From: Variovorax sp. UMC13 | Lineage (GTDB): Bacteria; Pseudomonadota; Gammaproteobacteria; Burkholderiales; Burkholderiaceae_C | Length of the DNA stretch: 64,000 nucleotides | Reading direction: 5' to 3' | Assembly: GCF_014170375.1 (NCBI RefSeq) | Contig: NZ_LZZW01000014.1 | Location: 1-64,000 of the forward strand | Shown: one piece after another, positions 16,372 to 23,796 of the stretch | How positions within the stretch are numbered: position 1 is the stretch's first letter | Layout of the letters: the number at the start of each line of letters is the position of its first letter | The notes under the pieces: generated by a model | What the model was told of the DNA's origin: nothing | Seen by the model: only the letters and a program-made list of their open reading frames with translations | Database searches by the model: none | Position numbers and translations under genes: made by a program

Positions 16372-17648
16372 GTCAGTTCGTTGCGCAACTGGTCCTCGAC
16401 GCTCTCGCGCCGGCGGATCAGCGTGGCGCGGTTGCCCGCCACCAGCACCTCGGCGGCCCGGCCGCGGGTGTTGTAGTTGCTGGCCATCGACATGCAGTAG
16501 GCGCCCGCCGAGAGCACCGCCAGCAGGTCGCCCTGGGCCACGTTCAGTTCGCGGTCGCGGCCGATCCAGTCGCCGCTCTCGCAGACCGGGCCGACCACGT
16601 CGTAGGTCGTGGCTCCGGCGGCGTCGCGCGCGGCCAGTGGCACGATCCGATGGAAGGCCTGGTACATGGCCGGGCGCGGCAGGTCGTTCATGGCCGCGTC
16701 GACGATGCAGAAGTTCTTGTCCTCGCCGGGCTTGGTGTAGAGCACCTCGGTCACGCAGACGCCGGCATTGCCCACCAGCGAGCGGCCCGGTTCCACCACC
16801 AGCTTGCGCTGGCCGAAGCCGCGCGCGTCGAGCCGGGCCAGCAACTGCTTCCACAGCGCGTCCGCGGCCGGCGGCGTGTCGTGGTTGTAGTCGATGCCCA
16901 GGCCGCCGCCGAAGTCCAGGTGGTGCAGCGGGATGCCCGCTTCCTCGATCAGCACCACCAGGTCGAGCACGCGCTCGAGCGCGTCGAGGTAGGGCGAAGC
17001 TTCGGTGATCTGCGAGCCGATGTGGCAGTCGATGCCCACCACCTCGAGGCCTGGCAGCGATGCTGCATGGCGGTAGGTGGCCAGCGCGCGGTCGTGCGCC
17101 ACGCCGAACTTGTTGCCCTTGAGCCCGGTCGAGATGTAGGGGTGGGTCTTCGGGTCGACGTTGGGATTGATGCGGATGCTGATGCGGGCGCGCCGGCCTG
17201 CTTCTTCCAGCGCCACGGCGTTGAGCACCTCGAGCTCGGCCTCGCTCTCGACGTTGAAGCAGGCGATGCCCGCGGCCAGCGCCTGGCGCATCTCGGCGCG
17301 GGTCTTGCCCACGCCCGAGAAGATCACCTTGGCCGGGTCGGCGCCCGCGGCCAGCACGCGTGCCAGCTCGCCGCCCGACACGATGTCGAAGCCGCAGCCG
17401 GCCTCGGCGAAGACGCGCAGCACGCCCAGCGAGGAGTTGGCCTTCATCGCGTAGCAGATCAGGGCGTCGCGGCCCTCGAAGCCGCGCTGGTAGGCGGCCA
17501 GCGCGTCCAGCATCCATTGCTTCGAGTAGACGAACAGCGGCGTGCCGTGTTCGCGGGCCAGCGCTGCCAGCGGCAGGGCCTCGACGTGCAGCGCGCCGTC
17601 GCGCTGGGCGATGTGCGGGTGGCCGGGGAGGGCGGGCGAGGGGCTCAT
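16368..17648 (-). CDS. lysA: Diaminopimelate decarboxylase
   Basis: Last step of lysine synthesis: PLP-dependent decarboxylation of meso-diaminopimelate. It has 426 aa with the PLP lysine K69 in CYAMKANSS, the glycine-rich phosphate loop GGGLGIDY and the C-terminal active-site motif PVCESGDWIG. The start at 17648 overlaps the lptM stop by 4 bp, indicating an lptM-lysA operon; the pair lptM-lysA is common in proteobacteria. A longer open frame to 17939 crosses lptM and is not used. Confidence 0.95.
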   Translation of the reverse strand: MSPSPALPGHPHIAQRDGALHVEALPLAALAREHGTPLFVYSKQWMLDALAAYQRGFEGRDALICYAMKANSSLGVLRVFAEAGCGFDIVSGGELARVLAAGADPAKVIFSGVGKTRAEMRQALAAGIACFNVESEAELEVLNAVALEEAGRRARISIRINPNVDPKTHPYISTGLKGNKFGVAHDRALATYRHAASLPGLEVVGIDCHIGSQITEASPYLDALERVLDLVVLIEEAGIPLHHLDFGGGLGIDYNHDTPPAADALWKQLLARLDARGFGQRKLVVEPGRSLVGNAGVCVTEVLYTKPGEDKNFCIVDAAMNDLPRPAMYQAFHRIVPLAARDAAGATTYDVVGPVCESGDWIGRDRELNVAQGDLLAVLSAGAYCMSMASNYNTRGRAAEVLVAGNRATLIRRRESVEDQLRNELT

Positions 17649-17887
17649 CGCGGGGCTCCGGTGGGGACGCTGGCGGCAGGCGCGGGCGCCGGTGCTGGTG
17701 CCGCGCCGGCATCGGCCGCGGCGGGCTTGCCGATCGACGGCGTGAGCACTTCGGGCAGCGTGGCGCGCTGGGCAGCGGCCGGATCGGTGGGCAGGTAGAG
17801 CGGGCCCTTGAGCCCGCAGCCGGACAAGCCGACCCCGAGCGCACAGAGGCCAATGGCGCTCACTAGAATTTGGCGGACGTTCAACAT
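17645..17887 (-). CDS. lptM: LPS translocon maturation lipoprotein LptM (YifL family)
   Basis: Small outer-membrane lipoprotein, 80 aa. Family members help the LptD/E lipopolysaccharide translocon fold. The signal peptide ends in lipobox LSGC with C24 lipidated, followed by GLKGPLYLP, the family hallmark. The rest is Ala/Pro-rich and likely disordered. It lies upstream of lysA with a 4-bp overlap. TACAAT lies only 6 nt before its ATG (17899 to 17894) and there is no Shine-Dalgarno sequence, so a leaderless transcript is possible. Confidence 0.88.
   Translation of the reverse strand: MLNVRQILVSAIGLCALGVGLSGCGLKGPLYLPTDPAAAQRATLPEVLTPSIGKPAAADAGAAPAPAPAPAASVPTGAPR
17864..17869 (+). promoter_or_regulatory. 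TAGAAT -10-like hexamer upstream of cyaY, inside lptM
   Basis: TAGAAT lies 30 nt before the cyaY ATG and within the 5' coding part of the divergent lptM. Because the two start codons are only 12 bp apart, the promoter of each gene must lie in or at the edge of the other. Confidence 0.4.
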
Positions 17888-17893
17888 GGTGAA

Positions 17894-17899
17894 ATTGTA
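17894..17899 (-). promoter_or_regulatory. TACAAT -10-like hexamer 6 nt before lptM
   Basis: On the minus strand TACAAT is followed by six bases and the lptM ATG. No Shine-Dalgarno sequence fits between, so if it is used the message would begin at or next to the start codon. Confidence 0.4.
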
Positions 17900-18229
17900 A
17901 TGACCGACCCCGAGTACATGGATCGTGCGGAAGCCGCACTGGCTGCGATCGAGCAGTCCTGCGACCGCATCAACGACGCCACCGAGGCCGACATCGACAA
18001 CCAGCGCGTAGGCGGCATGATCACGCTGACCTTTCCGAACCGCAGCCAGCTGATCATCAACCTGCAGAAGCCGCTGCACGAAATCTGGCTGGCGGCGCGC
18101 TCCGGCGGCTACCACTACCGCCACGACGGCACGGCCTGGGTCGACACCAAGACCGGCGAGGAGTTCTTCGGCAACCTGTCGCGCGAAGCCACGCTGCAGG
18201 CGGGACAGCCCTTGCTGTTCACCGCCTGA
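17900..18229 (+). CDS. cyaY: Iron donor protein CyaY (bacterial frataxin)
   Basis: Frataxin homologue that binds iron and modulates Fe-S cluster assembly. It has 109 aa, the normal bacterial length. An acidic first helix ([20 protein letters not shown]) carries the iron-binding carboxylates, followed by the beta-sheet core with [17 protein letters not shown] and [12 protein letters not shown]. The start at 17900 is preferred over an upstream in-frame codon because the protein then matches the family N-terminus. It is divergent from lptM-lysA, an arrangement seen in many proteobacteria. Confidence 0.93.
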   Translation: MTDPEYMDRAEAALAAIEQSCDRINDATEADIDNQRVGGMITLTFPNRSQLIINLQKPLHEIWLAARSGGYHYRHDGTAWVDTKTGEEFFGNLSREATLQAGQPLLFTA

Positions 18230-18238
18230 GCCCGCGCC

Positions 18239-20638
18239 TCAGTTCCTGAACAGGTCGAGGATGCGGTTGCGCTCCTCGGGCGCCGGCGGGGCGCCGATCG
18301 GTGCGTTGCCGCTGACCTCGGACGAACCCGATCCGCCGCCATCCACGCCCAGGCTGGACACGCCACGGCCCGGGCCGTAGTCGTCGTAGTACCACTCGCC
18401 GCCGACGTTGACCACGCCGGCCGGCGCCGTGAGTTCGGCCACGGGCACGCCCTTGAGCGCGGTTTCCATGAAGCTGATCCAGATCGGCAGGCTCAGGCCG
18501 CCGCCGGTCTCGCGGTCGCCCAGCTTGCGCGGCGTGTCGTAGCCCATCCACGCGACCGCGGTCATGGTCGGCTGGAAGCCGGCGAACCAGGCGTCGAGCG
18601 AGTCGTTGGTGGTGCCGGTCTTGCCGTAGATGTCGGTCCGCTTGAGCGTGGCCTGGGCCCGTGCGGCGGTGCCGCCGCTGGCCACCGACTGCAGCAGGCT
18701 GTCCATGATGAAGGCGTTGCGCTGCGGGATCGCGCGCATGGTCTCGTTGAGCATCGGCGGCTGCGTCTCGACCAGCACCCGGTCCTTGTGGTCGGTGACG
18801 CGTGTGATCAGGTAGGGATTGACGCGGTAGCCGCCGTTGGCGAAGACCGAGTAGGCGGTCGCCATCTGCATCGGCGTGACCGAGCCGGCGCCCAGCGCCA
18901 TCGGCAGGTAGGCCGGGTGCTTCTCACGCTCGAAGCCGAAGTTGCCGATCCATTCCTGGCCGTAGCGCGTGCCGATCGACTGCAGGATTCGGATCGACAC
19001 CATGTTCTTGGACTTCATGAGCGCGCGCCGCATCGACATCGGGCCCTCGAAGCCGCCGTCGTAGTTCTTCGGCTCCCAGGGCTGGCCGCCGGTGGTGCCG
19101 GCGTCGAAGAACAGCGGGGCGTCGTTGATCACGGTCGAGGGCGAGAAGCCCTTTTCCAGCGCGGCCGAGTAGATGAAGGGCTTGAAGCTCGAGCCCGGCT
19201 GGCGCCAGGCCTGGGTCACGTGGTTGAACTTGTTCTTGCCGAAATCGAAGCCGCCGACCATGGCCTTGACCGCGCCGTCGCGCGGGTCCATGGCGACGAA
19301 GGCGCCCTCGACCTCGGGCAGCTGGGTGATCTCGAAGGTGTTCTTGGGCGTGCGCGCGACCCGGATCACGGCGCCGCGGCGGACCTTGATGTTGGGCGGC
19401 GCCTTGTCGGACAGGCCCGACTGCGCGGGCTTCAAGCCGTCGCCGGTGATCTGCAGCACGTCGCCGTTGGCGCGCACCGCGGTGATCTCCTTGGGGCTGG
19501 CCTTGAGCACCACGGCCGCCATGACGTCGCCGTTGTCGGGGTGTTCGGCCAGCGCGTCGTCGACGGCCTCGTCGAGTTCCTTGGGGTCGGTCGGCAGGTC
19601 GATGAACTTCTCGGGGCCGCGGTAGATCTGGCGCCGCTCGTAATCCATGATGCCCTTGCGCAGCGCCTTGTACGCCGCCGCCTGGTCGGCCGCCACCAGC
19701 GAGGTGTAGACCTTGAGGCCGCGGGTGTAAGTGCTGTCGCCGTACTGGCTGTACATCAGCTGGCGCACGGTTTCGGCCACGTACTCGGCATGCAGCCGGT
19801 TCGGATCGGCGGCGTCGCGCAGGTGCAGTTCTTCCTTCTTGGCCTCGGTGGCCTGCTCGGCGGTGATGAAGCCGGCGTCGCGCATGCGGTCGATCACGTA
19901 CAGCTGGCGGCCACGGGCGCGGGTCGGGTTGTTGACCGGGTTGTTGGCACCCGGGGCCTTGGGCAGGCCGGCCAGCATCGCGGCCTGGGCAATCGAGATG
20001 TCCTGCAGCGGCTTGCCGAAATAGGCTTCGGAGGCGGCGGCGAAGCCGTAGGCGCGGTTGCCCAGGTAGATCTGGTTCAGGTAGATCTCGAAGATCTGGT
20101 CCTTGCTCAGCAGGTGCTCGAGCTTGAAGGTCAGCAGCACCTCGTAGATTTTGCGGGTGAGCGTCTTCTCGGAGCTCAGGTAGACGTTGCGCGCCACCTG
20201 CATGGTGATGGTCGAGGCGCCCTGGCTCTTGACCCGGTTCATGTTGGCCAGGCCGGCCCGCACCAGGCCCTTGTAGTCCACGCCGCCGTGGTCATAGAAG
20301 CGGGCGTCCTCGGCGGCCAGCACCGCGTCCTTCATGACCTTGGGGATGGTGGCGATGGGCGTGAGGTTGCGCCGTTCCTCGCCGAACTCGCCGATCAGCG
20401 TGCCTTCGGACGAGAACACCCGCAGCGGCAGCTTGGGCCGGTAGTCGGCCAGTTCGGAGATGTCGGGCAGGTTGGGGTAGGCAACCGCCAGCGCAACGGC
20501 GATCACGCAGGCCAGCGACACGGCGCCGGCGAGCACGATGCCGCCGCTCCAGAACAGCAGGCGCAGCAGCCACTTCAGCCAGAAAGGCCGGGTCGAGGCG
20601 GGCTTGGCGCGCTTCTCGGGGCGGGGAGATTGGGGCAT
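18239..20638 (-). CDS. mrcA: Penicillin-binding protein 1A
   Basis: Bifunctional class A peptidoglycan synthase, 799 aa. The N-terminal TM is at about 25-50, followed by the GT51 glycosyltransferase with EDARFYDHGGVDYKG and the transpeptidase with SSFKPFIYSAAL (SXXK), KSKN and YGKTGTTND (KTG). The ATG at 20638 is chosen over the GTG at 20659, because TATAAT on the minus strand (20667 to 20662) would place transcription start at about the GTG. It is divergent from the pilM operon, the standard mrcA/pilM layout in gamma- and betaproteobacteria. Confidence 0.96.
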   Translation of the reverse strand: MPQSPRPEKRAKPASTRPFWLKWLLRLLFWSGGIVLAGAVSLACVIAVALAVAYPNLPDISELADYRPKLPLRVFSSEGTLIGEFGEERRNLTPIATIPKVMKDAVLAAEDARFYDHGGVDYKGLVRAGLANMNRVKSQGASTITMQVARNVYLSSEKTLTRKIYEVLLTFKLEHLLSKDQIFEIYLNQIYLGNRAYGFAAASEAYFGKPLQDISIAQAAMLAGLPKAPGANNPVNNPTRARGRQLYVIDRMRDAGFITAEQATEAKKEELHLRDAADPNRLHAEYVAETVRQLMYSQYGDSTYTRGLKVYTSLVAADQAAAYKALRKGIMDYERRQIYRGPEKFIDLPTDPKELDEAVDDALAEHPDNGDVMAAVVLKASPKEITAVRANGDVLQITGDGLKPAQSGLSDKAPPNIKVRRGAVIRVARTPKNTFEITQLPEVEGAFVAMDPRDGAVKAMVGGFDFGKNKFNHVTQAWRQPGSSFKPFIYSAALEKGFSPSTVINDAPLFFDAGTTGGQPWEPKNYDGGFEGPMSMRRALMKSKNMVSIRILQSIGTRYGQEWIGNFGFEREKHPAYLPMALGAGSVTPMQMATAYSVFANGGYRVNPYLITRVTDHKDRVLVETQPPMLNETMRAIPQRNAFIMDSLLQSVASGGTAARAQATLKRTDIYGKTGTTNDSLDAWFAGFQPTMTAVAWMGYDTPRKLGDRETGGGLSLPIWISFMETALKGVPVAELTAPAGVVNVGGEWYYDDYGPGRGVSSLGVDGGGSGSSEVSGNAPIGAPPAPEERNRILDLFRN

Positions 20639-20867
20639 GGAGGAGGGCGGAGTCACCACGCATTATAAAAAATGGCCCGGAAAAGGGGCGTCAGCAAAGG
20701 TCTCGGACGGCCAAATACCGGGGTGTCGTCACGTAAGTTGCAGAAGGCTACGTGGGCGTCAACTTTTGACAACGCTCCCGCGGATCCTCGGCGGGGCGCC
20801 TTGGTAGTGCCCACTTCTTGCTGCTAGCATGCAACCATACGTAAATATTTCCAATCGTTACAAACGG
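20639..20867. promoter_or_regulatory. Divergent mrcA / pilM promoter region
   Basis: On the minus strand TATAAT at 20667 to 20662 is a good mrcA -10. On the plus strand a perfect TTGACA stands at 20766-20771, but the bases 16-18 nt further on are GC-rich, so no matching -10 is seen. I found no clear sigma-54 site for pilM. The A/T-rich stretch 20836-20865 just before the pilM start has no strong ribosome site. Confidence 0.5.
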
Positions 20868-21959
20868 ATGGGATCGAACTTGACTGCACTGGGATCGTTG
20901 TTTCGCCGTCAGCCCGCGCCGTTGGTCGGGTTGGATGTTAGTTCGTCCAGCGTCAAGCTGGTCGAGCTGGGCCGTGACGCGAGCGGCAAGCTGGTGCTCG
21001 AGCGATGCGCGATCGAGCCGCTGGAACGGGGCTGGATCAGCGACGGCAACGTCGAGAAGTTCGACGAGGTGGCCGAGGCCGTGCGCCGCGTGGTGCGCAA
21101 GAGCGGCACCCGCACCCGCAACGTCGCGCTGGCGCTGCCGCCGTCGGCCGTGATCACCAAGAAGATCGTGCTGCCCGGCGGCATGAGCGAGCAGGAACTC
21201 GAGTTGCAGGTCGAGTCCGAAGCCAACCAGTACATTCCCTTTTCCCTCGACGAAGTGAGCCTGGACTTCTGCGTGGTCGGCCGCAGTGCCGGCGCGGCCG
21301 AGGACGTCGAGGTGCTGATCGCCGCCTCGCGCAAGGAAAAGGTGCAGGACCGCCAGGGCCTGGCCGAGGCGGCCGGGCTCAAGGCCGTGATCCTCGACGT
21401 GGAGTCCTATGCCTCGCGGCTCGCGACCTCGCGGCTGATCGAGCAGTTGCCGGGCCAGGGCCGCGACGCGGTCGTCGCGCTGTTCGAGGTCGGGGCCTTC
21501 ACCACCAGCATGCAGGTGCTGCGCAACCAGGAGGTGCTGTACGACCGCGACCAGGCCTTCGGCGGCGCCCAGCTGACCCAGTTGATCGTGCGCCAGTACG
21601 GCTTTTCGGCCGAAGAGGCCGAAAGCAAGAAGCGCAGCGGCGACCTGCCCGAGGACTACGGCTCGGGCGTGCTCAAGCCCTTCGTGGCCAGCATCGCGCA
21701 GGAAATCGCGCGCGCGCTCCAGTTCTTCTTCACCAGCACGCCGCACAACCGCGTCGACTACGTGCTGCTCGCCGGCGGCTCGGCCGCGCTGCCGGGCCTG
21801 ACCAGTGCCGTGACCCGCCAGACTTCCTTCGCCTGCACGCTGGTCAACCCCTTCGACGGCATGGAACTCGGCTCGGGCATCCGGGAAAAGAAGGTGCGCC
21901 GCGAGGCGCCTTCCTACCTGACGTCCTGTGGCCTGGCGATGCGGAGGTTTCTGCAGTGA
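20868..21959 (+). CDS. pilM: Type IV pilus assembly protein PilM
   Basis: Cytoplasmic actin-like protein that binds the PilN N-terminus and links the inner-membrane alignment complex to the pilus motors. It is 363 aa from the ATG at 20868; an ATG at 20829 would add 13 residues, and neither has a strong ribosome site. The actin-like phosphate motif GLDVSSSSVKLVELG is near the N-terminus, and LLAGGSAALPGL is the second nucleotide-site motif. It is first of the five-gene operon pilMNOPQ; its TGA overlaps the pilN GTG. Confidence 0.95.
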   Translation: MGSNLTALGSLFRRQPAPLVGLDVSSSSVKLVELGRDASGKLVLERCAIEPLERGWISDGNVEKFDEVAEAVRRVVRKSGTRTRNVALALPPSAVITKKIVLPGGMSEQELELQVESEANQYIPFSLDEVSLDFCVVGRSAGAAEDVEVLIAASRKEKVQDRQGLAEAAGLKAVILDVESYASRLATSRLIEQLPGQGRDAVVALFEVGAFTTSMQVLRNQEVLYDRDQAFGGAQLTQLIVRQYGFSAEEAESKKRSGDLPEDYGSGVLKPFVASIAQEIARALQFFFTSTPHNRVDYVLLAGGSAALPGLTSAVTRQTSFACTLVNPFDGMELGSGIREKKVRREAPSYLTSCGLAMRRFLQ

Positions 21960-22567
21960 TCCTGATCAACCTGTTGCCGCACCGCGAAGCGGCCCGCAAG
22001 CGCCGCCGCGAGAGCTTCTATGTGACCCTGGGCGCGGCGGCCCTGCTCGGCGGCCTGATCGCGGGCGCGGCCTATGTCTGGTACCAGGCGCAGATATCGA
22101 CCCAGCAATCGAAGAACAGCTACCTGCAGGCCGAGATCAAGAAGCTCGAGTCCGAGATCAAGGAGATCTCGACGCTGCAGGCCGAGATCACGGCGCTCAA
22201 GGCGCGCCAGCAGGCCGTCGAGGACCTGCAGGGCGACCGCAACATGCCGGTGCACCTGCTCAACGAACTGGTGCGGCAATTGCCCGACGGCGTGTACCTG
22301 GCCAGCATGAAGCAGACCGACCGCACGGTCACGCTGCAGGGCATGGCGCAGTCGAACGAGCGGGTGTCCGAATTGCTGCGCAACCTGGGCAACGGCAGTC
22401 CCTGGCTGGTCAAGCCCGAACTGGTCGAGATCACGGCCGGCACCGTGACCCTGAACCCGCGCGACCAGCGCCGCGTGGCGAACTTCACCATGCGCATTGG
22501 CCTCAAGCGTCCGACCGATGTGGCGAAGCCGGCGGCCGGCGCGGCCGCGGCGGCGGTCAAGGGTTAA
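21956..22567 (+). CDS. pilN: Type IV pilus assembly protein PilN
   Basis: Inner-membrane protein of the pilus alignment subcomplex, 203 aa. The short cytoplasmic N-terminus INLLPHREAARKRRRE is the conserved PilM-binding peptide (INLLP). A TM follows at about 20-42, a coiled coil at about 45-85 and a ferredoxin-like periplasmic domain. The start is GTG at 21956, supported by GGAGG at 21943-21947, 8 nt upstream. The track-style ATG frames would lose the INLLP peptide. It ends 12 bp before pilO. Confidence 0.94.
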   Translation: MILINLLPHREAARKRRRESFYVTLGAAALLGGLIAGAAYVWYQAQISTQQSKNSYLQAEIKKLESEIKEISTLQAEITALKARQQAVEDLQGDRNMPVHLLNELVRQLPDGVYLASMKQTDRTVTLQGMAQSNERVSELLRNLGNGSPWLVKPELVEITAGTVTLNPRDQRRVANFTMRIGLKRPTDVAKPAAGAAAAAVKG

Positions 22568-22579
22568 GCGGGGTCCGAT

Positions 22580-23257
22580 ATGGCAAGCAAACGATTCGCC
22601 TCCAACGTCGATGTCGCCGCATCCCTGCGCCGCTTCGGCGAGCAGTTCCGTGGCCTGAACCCGAACGATCCTTCCGTCTGGCCGGCCGCGCCGCGCTACG
22701 CGCTGTGCGTCGCCGTGACCCTGCTGGTGCTGGTGGCGCTGTGGTTCGTCTGGCTGACCAACGCCAACGACGAGCTCGAGACCGAGCGCGCCACCGAAGT
22801 CACGCTCAAGGCCGACTACCAGAAGAAGGTCGCGCAGGCCGCCAACCTCGACCTGCTCAAGAAGCAGCGCGAACAGGTGCAGCAGTACGTGACCCTGCTC
22901 GAGAAGCAGTTGCCCAGCAAGGCCGAGATGGATGCCCTGCTGTCCGACATCAACCAGGCCGGCCTGGGCCGCAGCCTGCAATTCGAGCTGTTCCGCCCGG
23001 GCCAGGTGGCGGTCAAGGACTACTACGCCGAGCTGCCGATCGCGCTGCGCGTGACCGGGCGCTACGACGACATGGGCGCCTTCGTGGCCGACGTGGCCAA
23101 CCTCTCGCGCATCGTGACGCTCAACGACCTGTCGATCGCGCCGCAGAAGGACGGGGCCCTGACCATGGACGCCACGGCCCGCACCTACCGCTACCTCGAC
23201 GACGAGGAACAGGCCAGCCAGCGCCGCGCCGCGACCGCGGGAGCGCAGAAGAAATGA
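22580..23257 (+). CDS. pilO: Type IV pilus assembly protein PilO
   Basis: Partner of PilN in the inner-membrane alignment complex, 225 aa. TM is at about 43-63, followed by a coiled coil rich in Glu, Lys and Gln (about 68-115) and a periplasmic ferredoxin-like domain. A short Arg/Ala/Gln tail ends at the stop, which overlaps the pilP start by 4 bp. It forms heterodimers with PilN and contacts PilP. Confidence 0.94.
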   Translation: MASKRFASNVDVAASLRRFGEQFRGLNPNDPSVWPAAPRYALCVAVTLLVLVALWFVWLTNANDELETERATEVTLKADYQKKVAQAANLDLLKKQREQVQQYVTLLEKQLPSKAEMDALLSDINQAGLGRSLQFELFRPGQVAVKDYYAELPIALRVTGRYDDMGAFVADVANLSRIVTLNDLSIAPQKDGALTMDATARTYRYLDDEEQASQRRAATAGAQKK

Positions 23258-23796
23258 TGATCCGCCTCAAAGCCCTGGGACTGTGCGCCGCGGCGCTGCT
23301 GCTGAGCGGTTGCTGGGGATCGGAACAGGACGACCTGCAGCAGTGGATGGTCGAGGAGCGGGCCAAGGTGCGGCCCGCGGTGCCGCCGATCAGCGAGCCG
23401 AAGAAGTTCACGCCCCAGGCCTACACCGAGGGCACGACCCTCGATCCCTTCAACAGCCAGAAGCTCACGCAGGCCCTGCGGCGCGACTCCGCGCAGCCCA
23501 GCAGTTCGGGGCTGATCGGGCCCGAGCTGGCACGGCGCAAGGAAGCGCTCGAAGCCATGCCGCTGGACTCGATGGCGATGGTCGGCAGCATGAACCGCGG
23601 CGGCCAGCCGGTGGCGCTGGTGATGGTCGACAAGCTGCTCTACCAGGTGCGCGTGGGCAACTACCTGGGACTGAACTACGGGCGCGTGACCCGTATCGGT
23701 GAAACCGAACTGTCCTTGCGGGAAATCGTGCAGGACGCCGCCGGTGAGTGGATCGAGCGCGTGGCGACGTTGGAATTGCAAGAGAGGTCGAAATGA
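23254..23796 (+). CDS. pilP: Type IV pilus assembly lipoprotein PilP
   Basis: Inner-membrane lipoprotein that bridges PilNO to the secretin PilQ, 180 aa. The signal peptide ends in lipobox LLSGC, with Cys at about 20, followed by WGSEQDD. An extended linker comes next and then a C-terminal beta-sandwich (VGNYLGLNYGRVTRI), the HR domain that contacts PilQ. It starts ATGATG; the first is used and overlaps the pilO stop. The pilQ ATG overlaps its stop by 4 bp. Confidence 0.94.
   Translation: MMIRLKALGLCAAALLLSGCWGSEQDDLQQWMVEERAKVRPAVPPISEPKKFTPQAYTEGTTLDPFNSQKLTQALRRDSAQPSSSGLIGPELARRKEALEAMPLDSMAMVGSMNRGGQPVALVMVDKLLYQVRVGNYLGLNYGRVTRIGETELSLREIVQDAAGEWIERVATLELQERSK

Noticed and set aside
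20760..20830. A sigma-54 promoter for pilM
   Set aside because: GG and GC elements in TTGGTAGTGCCCACTTCTTGC are 15 nt apart rather than 10, so the spacing is wrong.
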